From an uncultured Bacteroides sp. (lineage in GTDB: Bacteria; Bacteroidota; Bacteroidia; Bacteroidales; Bacteroidaceae), in the NCBI RefSeq assembly GCF_963678845.1, contig NZ_OY787466.1, positions 496,001 through 560,000 of the forward strand: a DNA stretch of 64,000 nucleotides. The letters are read 5' to 3'. Shown piece by piece: positions 14,990 through 24,253 of this stretch (positions are counted from its first letter, which is position 1; each line of letters opens with the position of its first letter). The notes under the pieces were generated by a model. That model was not told where the DNA came from and did not search any database. It saw nothing but the letters and a program-made list of their open reading frames with translations. Made by a program: the position numbers and the translations under genes.

Positions 14990-17900
14990 ATGAAAAAGAA
15001 ACACTTATTTGGCATTATGTTTATGTTGTTAGTCTGTTTTATTTCACAGATTACAGCACAAAAACTAAAACGATCAGCTTCGATTAATCAGTTAGTATCC
15101 AAAGATACATTATTCTACACCGACTTTAGTTCAAAGCCGGGAACCTTTACAACTGGCGATATTTATTCTGTTTCAACTTCGAATGCAAATAAAGAGAAGG
15201 ATGTAAATTCCATCTTATTTGGAGCTGGTCCTAATGGTCAACGCATAAATTTAAATGCAGCACAATCAGCAAATCAGTATGGCAGTGCTGCAACAACTTA
15301 TGTGTCGGCTTCATCGGCAGATGATGGTGCATGTGTGGGTGCATTTAGCTTTTTAAAATCGGGTTCTGGAGCTGGTGGTGGATACATAATCTTACCACAG
15401 GTTCAAGGACCTGCTGATATAACAGTTTGGAGTTGTGGGGCAAACACGAATTCTACTCAGAAATATATTGTTTATTTTAGTACAGATGATGGTGGTACAT
15501 GGACTCCTCAGGATACATGTGCTATTTCAACTAACAAACTCATATATAAGAATATATATTCTTATTCTGGTTCAGGAAATCTTAAAGTTAAAATCACTTG
15601 TGCTACTGGTAGTAGTTCAAATTGTAATTTGTATATTTATGATGTTTTAATAACCAAACGTCCATCTATTACCAGGATATCAGAAGCTGGCACTGATAAC
15701 CAAACTATAACTACGGGGCAATCTCTCTCAAATATTGTTTATTCATGGGGAAGTATAGCAACATCAGCTTCAGTTTCCTGGGTTGGAACGGCTGGTTCAA
15801 ATACCCCTCCCACAGGAGTTACAGTTTTAACAGATAATAATGCAAAGACTTTAACCATTTCAGGTTCACCAACCGTAGCAGGTTCTTATGGACTTAAGGT
15901 GCTTTCAACAGACGGAACAATCACTTCAGATACATTATCGGCAAAGATTAATGTTGTAACAACTCCAATTCCACTGATGAATATTATTTCTGAATTGGCT
16001 ACTCAGTCACAAACTTTGATGACAGGTAATACTATAAATAACATTGTTTATAAATGGGGTGGTTCTGCCTCCACAACCAATATTAGTTGGACCGGAACCT
16101 CTGATGCCAATACACCTCCTGATGGTATCTCAATAACAAAAGACAATTCTTTATGTACATTAACTATTTCAGGAACTCCTACAGTGGCTGGAACATATGG
16201 GTTGAGCGTGACTTCAACTGATGGAACTAATACTACATCTCCATTAACTGCGTCATTAATAGTTTTGTTACCTCCATCAATAGCTTTGAATTCTTCAGAT
16301 AATACAGCTGCTCAAACAGTCACTTTTAGTCAACCAATATCAAATATTGTTTATAAATGGGATGGTTCTGCTACATCTGCTAATATCTTATGGAGTGGAA
16401 CTTCCGGATCTAGCGTTGCTCCTGCCGGAATTAAGGTTTCACTTGATAATACAGCCCGTACTCTTACAATTTCTGGAGCTCCTATGAATATGGGTAATTA
16501 CGGTTATAGTATTAATGCAATTTATGAATCAGTAGCGTCAGGCGCAATGACTGGTCGTATTGTAGTTAATTCTGCTTCAAATATGCTTCTTTCATTTCCT
16601 GGAGCTGTTGGCTTTGGATCTCATGCTACAGGAGGACGGGGTGGAGCTGTTTATCATGTCACAAACCTCAATGATAGTGGTGAAGGATCTCTTCGTGATG
16701 CTGTAAGTTCTTCCAATCGTATAATTGTATTTGATGTAAGTGGTTATATCAGTTTGAAATCTGCTATTTCAGCAAAAAGTAATCTTACTATTGCCGGACA
16801 AACAGCCCCAGGTGAAGGTATTGCAATAAAAAGTGGTGAGCTCTCTTTTGCTAAGTCATCAAATGTAATCTGTCGTCACATTCGTATTCGTCCGGGAAGT
16901 GAAACCGGGAGTGATGGAGATGATGCCTTGAGTTTGTATCTTGCCAATAATGTGATTCTTGATCATTGTTCTTTTGAGTTTGCACCATGGAACAATATTG
17001 ATGGAGTAAGTGATAATACAGCTGTTTCACCGGTAACCAATATAACTTTTCAGAGTTGCATTATTGCCAATCCTACAGGACAACAGTTCGGAGCACACTG
17101 TGAGTCAGTAGGTAGTAACTGGACATTCTATAAGAATATTTTTGCTAATTCACACAACCGTAATCCATTAGCTAAGATAAATGATACCTATGCAAATAAT
17201 GTGCTATATAATTGCTCTGCAGGATATACCACACACTCAGGCACAAGTTTTAAACATGATATCGTAAATAATTACTTTGTCTTTGGACCAGCTTCAACAG
17301 GAACTGATAATAGCTGGTTCCAGGTTGACAATAACCAAAGTATATATTGTTCAGGTAATATGAAAGACAAGAATCTGGATGGTGTGCTCAATGGAGCAGA
17401 GACTACCCCGTATTGGTATCAGGGAGGAGGAACAGTTCTCACTTCTCCGTGGACAGACCTGACAAACACAATTCCCATTTACAGTGCTGCATCAGCTTTT
17501 CGTATTGCAGCTTCCACCACCGGAACTCTTCCTTATGACCAAACGGATTCTCTGATCATTAATCAAGTTAAAACTATTGGTTCGGGAACAACAGGATATG
17601 TTGTTGGAACAACAGGCCCCGATTCTGGGCTATATACAAGTCAGGCACAGACAGGTCTTGATAATAATGGATATGGTATAATTAGAAGTGGGAATAAAGA
17701 TATTGATACAGATAATGATGGGATGCCCGACTATTGGGAAAAAGCAACTGGCTCTGATGCTAAAGTGGATGATGCTATGCAAATCTCTCTGGATGGATAT
17801 ACATTGATAGAACATTATATTAATTGGCTGGCCGATTTACACGCTGTAGTTAATCGTAATTCTTCGTTGGATATTGATCTTCTTAAATATTGTGGAGGAT

Positions 17901-18361
17901 TTAGTAGTGTGTCTCCAACTTTTACAATTAATGAGTGTACAAATGGTGCAGCTTTAGTCTTGGCAGATGGGCATACTGTTCGATTTAAATCAGCTTCAGA
18001 TTTTACAGGTTTGGCTAATATTAAGTTTACTGTAGCAGGCAATGATGGTACTTCATATTCAAGTAACATTTCTGTTGTTGTTACTTCTATTTCTAATGGA
18101 TCTACAGCCATAACTCCTGACTTGGCTGCTAATATTAGTATCTACCCAAATCCAACATCCAATATTTTAATGTTGAAGGATGCTAATGCCAGTACGTTTG
18201 AGATATATAATTTATTGGGTAGCATGCTGCAGAATGGGCAAACAGCTCAGTCTGGAACTATTCAGCAAATTAATGTATCAAAACTGCCTGATGGAATTTA
18301 CATATTGAAAGTCCTTACCGGAAGTAAATATTCAAAATTCCGTTTTGTTAAAAAGTCGTAG
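14990..18361 (+). CDS. Secreted pectate-lyase-like protein with Ig-like repeats and T9SS sorting domain
   Basis: A 1123-residue secreted protein with a signal peptide at about 1-23 (ends ITAQ). Residues about 30-225 are a beta-rich N-terminal region. Three homologous Ig-like repeats of about 100 residues follow (about 227-530), each with a SNIVYKW- and GTYGL-type pattern. A PL1 pectate-lyase-type beta-helix begins near 535 (FPGAVGFGSHATGGRGGA, then NDSGEGSLRDAV, IAGQTAPGEGI). A calcium-binding-like DTDNDGMPDYWE lies near 903. The C-terminus from about 1049 (IYPNPTSN to YSKFRFVKKS) is a type A T9SS sorting domain, directing export and surface anchoring by the type IX machinery. Catalytic residues were not verified. 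The same helix signature occurs in the PUL lyase at 56351-58039. Confidence 0.82.
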   Translation: MKKKHLFGIMFMLLVCFISQITAQKLKRSASINQLVSKDTLFYTDFSSKPGTFTTGDIYSVSTSNANKEKDVNSILFGAGPNGQRINLNAAQSANQYGSAATTYVSASSADDGACVGAFSFLKSGSGAGGGYIILPQVQGPADITVWSCGANTNSTQKYIVYFSTDDGGTWTPQDTCAISTNKLIYKNIYSYSGSGNLKVKITCATGSSSNCNLYIYDVLITKRPSITRISEAGTDNQTITTGQSLSNIVYSWGSIATSASVSWVGTAGSNTPPTGVTVLTDNNAKTLTISGSPTVAGSYGLKVLSTDGTITSDTLSAKINVVTTPIPLMNIISELATQSQTLMTGNTINNIVYKWGGSASTTNISWTGTSDANTPPDGISITKDNSLCTLTISGTPTVAGTYGLSVTSTDGTNTTSPLTASLIVLLPPSIALNSSDNTAAQTVTFSQPISNIVYKWDGSATSANILWSGTSGSSVAPAGIKVSLDNTARTLTISGAPMNMGNYGYSINAIYESVASGAMTGRIVVNSASNMLLSFPGAVGFGSHATGGRGGAVYHVTNLNDSGEGSLRDAVSSSNRIIVFDVSGYISLKSAISAKSNLTIAGQTAPGEGIAIKSGELSFAKSSNVICRHIRIRPGSETGSDGDDALSLYLANNVILDHCSFEFAPWNNIDGVSDNTAVSPVTNITFQSCIIANPTGQQFGAHCESVGSNWTFYKNIFANSHNRNPLAKINDTYANNVLYNCSAGYTTHSGTSFKHDIVNNYFVFGPASTGTDNSWFQVDNNQSIYCSGNMKDKNLDGVLNGAETTPYWYQGGGTVLTSPWTDLTNTIPIYSAASAFRIAASTTGTLPYDQTDSLIINQVKTIGSGTTGYVVGTTGPDSGLYTSQAQTGLDNNGYGIIRSGNKDIDTDNDGMPDYWEKATGSDAKVDDAMQISLDGYTLIEHYINWLADLHAVVNRNSSLDIDLLKYCGGFSSVSPTFTINECTNGAALVLADGHTVRFKSASDFTGLANIKFTVAGNDGTSYSSNISVVVTSISNGSTAITPDLAANISIYPNPTSNILMLKDANASTFEIYNLLGSMLQNGQTAQSGTIQQINVSKLPDGIYILKVLTGSKYSKFRFVKKS

Positions 18362-18380
18362 TTGCCTTTAATAGACTAAA

Positions 18381-18418
18381 TTTATCCAGATAAATATTAG
18401 AATATTTATCTGGATAAA
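18381..18418. terminator. Bidirectional terminator between convergent genes
   Basis: A 17-bp perfect inverted repeat (18381-18397 / 18402-18418) with a TAGA loop lies between the T9SS lyase and the convergent oxidoreductase gene. The right arm contains the oxidoreductase stop codon (18406-18408). Confidence 0.75.
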
Positions 18419-19455
18419 GGAATAACCATTTTCTTGTCACTGCTCTTGAAAGCAGCTTCAATGATTTGCATTACCCTTATGCCATCGTCTACCGTAACGG
18501 GCATAGGGGAATTTTGCGTTAAAGCAGTATATACTCCGTTATAAAATTCCAGATAATTACCTTGCTGTGTCTTTATCATCTCGCGAATACTTGTTCCATC
18601 TATATCGTAGTTAATAAGTCCTTGCTCTTCTTCGGGTTCAGTTCCCCAGTCAGGCGCACCAGGAGTAAGTCCTTTCTGCAGATCAGCTTCCTGCACATCG
18701 GCACGAGATTTCAGGAAAGAGCCTTTTGTGCCGTGAACAATGTATGCAGGAAGAACCTCTTTTACAATATATCCTCCTTTTATCCTGACTCTGAAAGAGG
18801 GGTAATAAAGAAGAATATCGAAGCAATCTTCAACGGTCGAATCTGGTCGTGTAACACGTAAATCGGCAAAGACAGCTTCCGGCATACCAAACAGATACAA
18901 AGCCTGATCAATAACGTGAGGTCCTAAATCCCTCATGATTCCAGCTCCGGGATTAGGCTCTTCCTTGTGCTTTTTCGGACTTAAATTCATATTAAAGCGG
19001 TCGAAATGAATCTCCATTTCATTAATCTCGCCAAGAACACCACTATCAATAACCTGCTTTACTGTGCTGAAATCACTGTCCCATCTTCTATTCTGGAAAA
19101 CTGCAATCTGCTTGTTCTGTTCCAAAGCAATAGCTTTAAGCTCTTCAGCTTCTGAAACAGTAGATGTAAAAGCTTTCTCCACCACCACATGCTTTCCGGC
19201 TTTCAATGCTTTTGCCGCATATTCAAAATGAGAATATACGGGTGTATTTACCACAACCAAATCAATTGAATCGTCATTCAATATAGCTTCAAAAGAATCA
19301 TAAGAATGTGTTTCGGGATAAAACTCCTGAATCTGTTTTTTGCTCCTTTCCCATGAACCAGCAAGGTGGAAACCTTTATGCAAATTTATAAAAGGTGCGT
19401 GAAACACTCTTCCGCTCATGCCGAAAGAGAGTAGGGCAGTGTTGATTTGTTTCAT
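18406..19455 (-). CDS. Gfo/Idh/MocA family NAD(P)-dependent oxidoreductase
   Basis: About 349 residues from the ATG at 19455. A longer frame reaching 19554 adds 33 residues overlapping the flavodoxin gene and lacking family similarity, so I reject it. The Rossmann start is INTALLSFGMSGRVFH (a GxxG-type variant), followed by VVVNTPVYSHFEYAAKALKAG and a VVEKAFT motif, equivalent to the family's EKP with Ala in place of Pro. The C-terminal sheet domain includes RDLGPHVIDQALYLFG. Members oxidise or reduce sugars and related polyols; the substrate here is not predictable. It is 13 bp downstream of a flavodoxin gene on the same strand. Confidence 0.88.
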   Translation of the reverse strand: MKQINTALLSFGMSGRVFHAPFINLHKGFHLAGSWERSKKQIQEFYPETHSYDSFEAILNDDSIDLVVVNTPVYSHFEYAAKALKAGKHVVVEKAFTSTVSEAEELKAIALEQNKQIAVFQNRRWDSDFSTVKQVIDSGVLGEINEMEIHFDRFNMNLSPKKHKEEPNPGAGIMRDLGPHVIDQALYLFGMPEAVFADLRVTRPDSTVEDCFDILLYYPSFRVRIKGGYIVKEVLPAYIVHGTKGSFLKSRADVQEADLQKGLTPGAPDWGTEPEEEQGLINYDIDGTSIREMIKTQQGNYLEFYNGVYTALTQNSPMPVTVDDGIRVMQIIEAAFKSSDKKMVIPLSR

Positions 19456-19468
19456 AACCTGATTTGTT

Positions 19469-19966
19469 TTATATTTTAGAAGAAGCAAACAGTTCTGTGG
19501 CTTTGGTTGCGATACGCTGTCCAAATACCTCGAACATCGGCTTGCTCTGCTCAAAATTTTCTTTCAGAGCTACAGCACCAAGGTGAATAAATGGCTGTCC
19601 CAGTGCCGAACCGCCCGAATATACCAGCATACCTTTCACCATTAAATGGTTTATAATAGTAAGAATAGCCGTATCTGCACCACCCTGAGCATAATCAGCT
19701 GTAGCAAAAACAGCACCAATCTTTCCTTCCAGTTTGTAGTTCCTTGATTCATCGAACCATTTCTTTATCTGCCAGCAGGTATTAGCGTAGTAGGTTGGTG
19801 AGCCAAATACCACGGCTTTACTTTCTGCCAGAAAATCATCATCAATATGATCTAAATCGAAAATTCCTACTTCAATTTCAGGGATGCTTTTCATTCCGTT
19901 CGCGATGATCTCTGCCATCTCTTTTGTATGACCACTTTTGCTGAAATATATAATTGATAGTTTCAT
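19469..19966 (-). CDS. Flavodoxin family protein (WrbA/NAD(P)H:quinone reductase-like)
   Basis: A 165-residue soluble flavoprotein. The FMN phosphate loop is FSKSGHTKEMA (8-18). FGSPTYYANTCWQIKKWFDE (54-73) is the second FMN-contacting region, and the third, ATADYAQGGADTAILT (89-104), is typical of the WrbA and flavodoxin-like reductase group. Such proteins carry electrons from NAD(P)H to quinones or act as small flavodoxins. It lies 13 bp before the oxidoreductase gene, so the pair is likely an operon. A 16-bp palindrome lies in its upstream divergent region (20080-20117). Confidence 0.85.
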   Translation of the reverse strand: MKLSIIYFSKSGHTKEMAEIIANGMKSIPEIEVGIFDLDHIDDDFLAESKAVVFGSPTYYANTCWQIKKWFDESRNYKLEGKIGAVFATADYAQGGADTAILTIINHLMVKGMLVYSGGSALGQPFIHLGAVALKENFEQSKPMFEVFGQRIATKATELFASSKI

Positions 19967-20079
19967 GATTGGGGTTGATACTTTGTTTGTGAGGACAAAG
20001 TTACAATTATATTTGAAAGTTGTTCATATGTTTTATGAGTTAAATTATTTTGAAGTCATTGATATGTTTACTTTCTTTG

Positions 20080-20117
20080 CAAATAGTTTTCATTGTTCAT
20101 ACAATGAAAACTATTTG
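20080..20117. repeat. 16-bp perfect inverted repeat in divergent intergenic region
   Basis: CAAATAGTTTTCATTG (20080-20095) and its exact reverse complement (20102-20117) are separated by six bases. The flanking genes are transcribed away from it, so it is not a terminator for either. Operator or leader-hairpin roles are possible. I see no other feature in 19967-20303. Confidence 0.7.
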
Positions 20118-20303
20118 TTATGATATAATAATTGATTATGAGTTTGATATTGATTCTTCTATTCTAAAATATTAGAGTTTAAATTAAGCAAAAAAGTATA
20201 GTTGTTGATTATCTGAACAGAGAGAAAAATAAAAAATGATAACTGACGCTATAAAGTGAATGAAAGCAATACATAATTAGATTAACCAAAAACAAAAAAT
20301 ATA

Positions 20304-21734
20304 ATGAAACTAAAAATTACTTTAGCCTTTTTAATTTGCTTACTAACAGGGATTAATATATTTGCTCAAAGCGAACCAGAAATATCTTTGAATTTATTGG
20401 CAAACGACAAAATTGCTGATGTTAATGTTGATTATGATAAGTTTGTCAAAAGCTTTGGCGAAGCTGTAAGATTAATGAAGAAGGACTTTTTTGGCATTTC
20501 AAAAGATCAAAAAATAGCTCTACTTATTGTAAGTCATAAAAATGAGAAACCTACAGTTCAGCTTTTTGCAAAGCCAAGTTTAGATATTATTAGAGAAAAA
20601 AGCTTTGTAGATCAGATTAATGCCATAAAATTTGAGAATACGAAACTAGTTGATTTTCCTATTTTAATAACTACAAATGTGACAGTTGACGATGTTAATG
20701 ATGTGTTTGGTGGGATTATTTCACCAGTTGAGAAATCAAGAAAAGAATATGAAGCTGTTGGTTTAAAGAAAAAAGTAGAATTAAATAGAGCTTGGGCTGC
20801 AAATGAAGTATTACCTGTCTTAAATGCTTATCAAACTATTGTAGATGACAAATTCTTGGGGATTAAGAACTTTGGAAATTTGATATCAAAAAAGAACTTT
20901 TCAGATATTCAGTACACGTCTAATTTGACCGACAACAATAGTGACTATTGGAGAGCTTGTATGGAAATGAGTTCTGGGAATGAATTAATACCCGCAACAA
21001 AAATATTTATGTATATCTCACAAGGTGAATTTGATTATGCCAGGAAGTATTTAGAAATTGCACGGATCTTTTCTGACAAAACCTCTGTTACAAATAAATA
21101 TTTAGAAGAATTATCTTGGCGAATAGACCTATTTTATAAACAACTGGATAAAGAAATAGAAAAAGGCATTGTAGAAAACGATATAGGAAATTACGAGAAT
21201 GCAATTGCAATATATAGTAATATTTTAAACAATTACCAAAATTCTGCATGGGCATTATATGAACAATATTTTACTCAAAACACACTAGAAATAAAAAAGA
21301 AAGAAATTAAGTTGGATGATAGGCGCAACTGGGATAAAGCTAAAATTAATATTTTCAAATCTGATCCACTCTATAAAATGGACGTTTGGGCAAGTACGGG
21401 AAAAGAATCGTATTTAATTTTTAGACGGAATGAGATAACTGAGCTTTTCAAGAATAAAGGTGAATGTCTTAATGATATTTACAAATATGCTGATATTTCG
21501 ATGGATTTAGGAGTTTATGATTTTGCAGCTCAACTTTTCTGGTATTCTTTTACTTTCAATAAAGACAAAAACTCTAAATCATTAAACAAGTTCTTGTATT
21601 GTATTGATAAACTAGGGGTCACAGATTTAAAGCAGGCTTTTGAAGGAAACTTTGAAAAAGAATTTAAAAAGATAGATGCAGAGAAAGAAAAAGAAATGAA
21701 AGAAAGTGACTCATTCAAGGTGATTAAGAAATAA
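20304..21734 (+). CDS. Unrecognised exported protein, TPR-like
   Basis: A 476-residue protein with a signal peptide (about 1-21, ends NIFAQ) and no lipobox or other membrane segment. I do not recognise the family. Residues 23-180 are mixed and include a long positively charged segment. From about 225 onward it is helical with features of tetratricopeptide-like repeats (ARKYLEIARIFSDK, then IGNYENAIAIYSNILNNYQN, then YDFAAQLFWYSFTFNKDKN). The end is very Lys/Glu-rich. It stands alone, with a divergent neighbour upstream and a terminator downstream at 21823-21856. It is AT-rich compared with its neighbours, so recent acquisition is possible. Confidence 0.7.
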   Translation: MKLKITLAFLICLLTGINIFAQSEPEISLNLLANDKIADVNVDYDKFVKSFGEAVRLMKKDFFGISKDQKIALLIVSHKNEKPTVQLFAKPSLDIIREKSFVDQINAIKFENTKLVDFPILITTNVTVDDVNDVFGGIISPVEKSRKEYEAVGLKKKVELNRAWAANEVLPVLNAYQTIVDDKFLGIKNFGNLISKKNFSDIQYTSNLTDNNSDYWRACMEMSSGNELIPATKIFMYISQGEFDYARKYLEIARIFSDKTSVTNKYLEELSWRIDLFYKQLDKEIEKGIVENDIGNYENAIAIYSNILNNYQNSAWALYEQYFTQNTLEIKKKEIKLDDRRNWDKAKINIFKSDPLYKMDVWASTGKESYLIFRRNEITELFKNKGECLNDIYKYADISMDLGVYDFAAQLFWYSFTFNKDKNSKSLNKFLYCIDKLGVTDLKQAFEGNFEKEFKKIDAEKEKEMKESDSFKVIKK

Positions 21735-21822
21735 ATACGCCTATCATATATTTTTAAGCAATAATAGCTATAGAGTGCGAAGTGAAAATGTGAATTATTT
21801 TATGGTGGTTTTAGGAAAAAGG

Positions 21823-21856
21823 AACACTACTCATATATATGTAAATGAGTAGTGTT
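21823..21856. terminator. Bidirectional terminator
   Basis: A 12-bp perfect inverted repeat AACACTACTCAT / ATGAGTAGTGTT (21823-21834 / 21845-21856) is followed by a T-rich stretch on the plus strand, between two convergent genes. Confidence 0.8.
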
Positions 21857-21871
21857 TTCTTTAATGATTAA

Positions 21872-22936
21872 TTATTTTATAGTAACCATAGTAGCTCCAA
21901 AACCATACTCCTTAAAAGAAGCGTCCTGACTTTGGTAAGTTTTGTATTTATACTTCAGTTCTTCAAGAAGAGCTTTGCGTAATACGCCGTCACCTTTTCC
22001 GTGGATGAAGACAATCTTTTGACCTTTCTTGTTTTTGTTTTCTTCCAGAATCTCACGGAACTTGCCTAGCTGGTAATCAAGAATTTCTTTATGACTCATA
22101 TTGCTGGTGTCATCCAGTAACTCATTGATATGTAGGTCTATTTCAATGACTTCGTTCTTTATTACCTTTTTTACAATGGGAGTTGCAGCTGGTCTGTCCA
22201 CATTCTTTTTAGCAAGCAAGGCTTCTTCTATTTCCTGTGCGGAAACATACATTTGCTTTGCCGGCTGATTGTCTTTTACAATATCGTATACCAAGGATGG
22301 ATCTTCAAAAAAGACTGATTCACGGAAGGTGTGAAGCTTGTAAAACTTAACAGTGTCAATACGAAGTTCCACGCTTACTGCCGGTTTCAGGATAAATGTT
22401 TTGGAATCTTTGAATGCTATTAGTTGCACAGCTACATGTTCAAGCTCATTCAATGAGTCTTTGGTAAACTCTTCCAGGAATAGTTTGGTGTTTGGTTCAA
22501 TCAATCCGTGTGAACGACTGTTCCATGCTTTTCCTTCTGCATTGAGATAATTGTAATAGATATAATAATTACTATCGTTTACCAGATAAGCCTCGAAAGG
22601 AGTAGTGGAGATAGCCCTGGAATCAACCGGAACGTATGCCAGAAAAACATTCAAAGCTTCACCTTCGCGGGTTTCCACTGGGGGGGAAATGATTTGCGGA
22701 GCAGTAATCTTTGCTTCTGGTTTAGCTTCTTTTGAACCAGACCTAGATGTATCAGCGGGCTTTCTTCTTAAATTGTAATCGTCCGTTTCAATAACTACAC
22801 ATTCACGTATAAGCATTGGCACTTCAAACCCATCTTCACTCTCTACTATTACTTGTTCATTCCTTGCAAATCCTGTCACAATTCCGCCTCCTACTTCACT
22901 CAGGAAGCGCACTTTATCACCTATTTTAATAGCCAT
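21872..22936 (-). CDS. DUF2027 and Smr domain protein
   Basis: A 354-residue protein. The N-terminus (IKIGDKVRFLSEVGGGIVTG, 3-22) opens a small barrel with a KOW/SH3-like look. The central DUF2027 region spans about 100-240. The C-terminal Smr domain (about 265-354) shows EIDLHINELLDD, FIHGKGDGVLRKALLEELK and a final FGATMVTIK. Smr domains act as nicking endonucleases in DNA repair or in ribosome rescue in other bacteria; in this Bacteroidales architecture the role is not established. It is transcribed divergently from the QueA-like gene, sharing a region with an 18-bp palindrome (22960-22977). Confidence 0.88.
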   Translation of the reverse strand: MAIKIGDKVRFLSEVGGGIVTGFARNEQVIVESEDGFEVPMLIRECVVIETDDYNLRRKPADTSRSGSKEAKPEAKITAPQIISPPVETREGEALNVFLAYVPVDSRAISTTPFEAYLVNDSNYYIYYNYLNAEGKAWNSRSHGLIEPNTKLFLEEFTKDSLNELEHVAVQLIAFKDSKTFILKPAVSVELRIDTVKFYKLHTFRESVFFEDPSLVYDIVKDNQPAKQMYVSAQEIEEALLAKKNVDRPAATPIVKKVIKNEVIEIDLHINELLDDTSNMSHKEILDYQLGKFREILEENKNKKGQKIVFIHGKGDGVLRKALLEELKYKYKTYQSQDASFKEYGFGATMVTIK

Positions 22937-22959
22937 ATTCTTTGTATGTTTAAAGTTCT

Positions 22960-22977
22960 TTGAGCAAATTTGCTCAA
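22960..22977. promoter_or_regulatory. 18-bp perfect palindrome, operator candidate
   Basis: TTGAGCAAATTTGCTCAA is a perfect dyad in the divergent promoter region between the DUF2027-Smr gene and the QueA-like gene. Its centre is about 28 bp upstream of the queA -7 element. Confidence 0.6.
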
Positions 22978-22995
22978 TTATCCGTCAAATATCAC

Positions 22996-23003
22996 TAATT
23001 TTG
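22996..23003 (+). promoter_or_regulatory. Promoter -7 element for the QueA-like gene
   Basis: TAATTTTG matches TAnnTTTG exactly. It supports the ATG at 23021 rather than the in-frame TTG at 22970 as start, because transcription would begin after 22970. Confidence 0.55.
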
Positions 23004-23020
23004 CCGAGATAGACAAAGAA

Positions 23021-24241
23021 ATGATGGAAGAAACAAAACATATTAAGATAAGTGAGTTCAATTATCCGCTGCCGGATGAACGTATTGCCAAGTTTCCACT
23101 TCCTGTGAGAGATCAGTCGAAGTTATTGGTATATAAACATGGAGAGATAAGTGAAACTATTTTTACTTCTCTTCCGGAACTGATTCCGGCGGGAAGTTTG
23201 ATGATATTTAATAATACGAAGGTGATTCAGGCTCGTCTGCACTTCCGAAAGGAGACTGGTGCGCTGATTGAAGTTTTTTGTCTGGAACCTATTGCTCCGA
23301 ATGATTATGTGCTTTCTTTTCAGCAGACTGAGAAGTGCAGCTGGCTTTGCATGGTTGGTAATCTGAAGAAATGGAAAGAGGGCGATCTTTGTCGTGAAAT
23401 TACCGTGAAAGGTGTGCAGATTATCTTAAAGGCTATTCGTGGAGAGTGTAGAGGAACAAGTCATTGGATTGATTTTACATGGAACAATAAAGAGGTTACT
23501 TTCTCTGAAATATTAGAGGTGGTAGGTGAACTACCTATTCCTCCGTATCTGAACAGAGAAACTCAGGAGAGTGATAAGGAGACTTACCAAACTGTATATT
23601 CTAAGATTGATGGTTCTGTTGCAGCTCCTACTGCCGGACTTCATTTTACCGAAAGGGTAATGCAGGATATGGAAAATCATGGCGTGGAGCTGGAAGAGCT
23701 TACTTTGCATGTGGGTGCCGGTACATTTCGTCCGGTGAAGAGTGAGGAGATTGCTGATCACGAAATGCATACGGAGTTTATTTCCGTGAACCGGAAAACG
23801 ATAGAAAGGCTTATTGCTTATCAAGGTAGGGCTGTGGCTGTTGGTACTACTTCGGTTCGCACGCTGGAAAGTCTTTATCAGATGGGTGTTACATTGAGCC
23901 AGAACCCCAATGCCGGTGAAGAGGAACTTCATGTGAAACAATGGCAGCCGTATAAACATCTTTCTGAGTTGACAGCTGTTGAGGCTCTTCAGCAGATTAT
24001 TGCTTATATGGATCGCCATAATATAAATACGCTGCATAGCAGTACACAGATAATTATTGCTCCCGGATATGAATATCGTATTGTAAAGGCAATGGTTACT
24101 AATTTCCATCAGCCTCAGAGTACTTTGTTGCTGCTTGTTTCCGCATTCGTGCAAGGAAACTGGAAGAAGATATATGATTACGCGCTCAGTCATGATTTCC
24201 GTTTCCTGAGTTACGGAGATAGTTCGTTGCTGATTCCTTAA
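23021..24241 (+). CDS. queA: S-adenosylmethionine:tRNA ribosyltransferase-isomerase (QueA family)
   Basis: About 406 residues from 23021 (a second Met follows at once). QueA transfers the ribosyl part of SAM to preQ1 in tRNA during queuosine synthesis. Visible motifs are FNYPLPDERIAKFPL near the start, MIFNNTKVIQARL, GELPIPPYL, TYQTVYSKIDGSVAAPTAGL, HFTERVMQDM, VGAGTFRPV and TTSVRTLESL. It is longer than the usual 340-350 residues and matches a second QueA-like type known in Bacteroides alongside the standard enzyme. Whether it performs the standard reaction or a related one is uncertain. A NUDIX gene follows after 12 bp. Confidence 0.85.
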   Translation: MMEETKHIKISEFNYPLPDERIAKFPLPVRDQSKLLVYKHGEISETIFTSLPELIPAGSLMIFNNTKVIQARLHFRKETGALIEVFCLEPIAPNDYVLSFQQTEKCSWLCMVGNLKKWKEGDLCREITVKGVQIILKAIRGECRGTSHWIDFTWNNKEVTFSEILEVVGELPIPPYLNRETQESDKETYQTVYSKIDGSVAAPTAGLHFTERVMQDMENHGVELEELTLHVGAGTFRPVKSEEIADHEMHTEFISVNRKTIERLIAYQGRAVAVGTTSVRTLESLYQMGVTLSQNPNAGEEELHVKQWQPYKHLSELTAVEALQQIIAYMDRHNINTLHSSTQIIIAPGYEYRIVKAMVTNFHQPQSTLLLLVSAFVQGNWKKIYDYALSHDFRFLSYGDSSLLIP

Positions 24242-24253
24242 ATAAACAGACCT

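Noticed and set aside
19456..19554. N-terminal extension of the oxidoreductase
   Set aside because: The extra 33 residues overlap the flavodoxin gene and the family N-terminus begins at the later ATG (19455).
23531..24193. 220-residue minus-strand frame
   Set aside because: It lies fully antisense to the well supported QueA-like gene and has no recognisable protein features.
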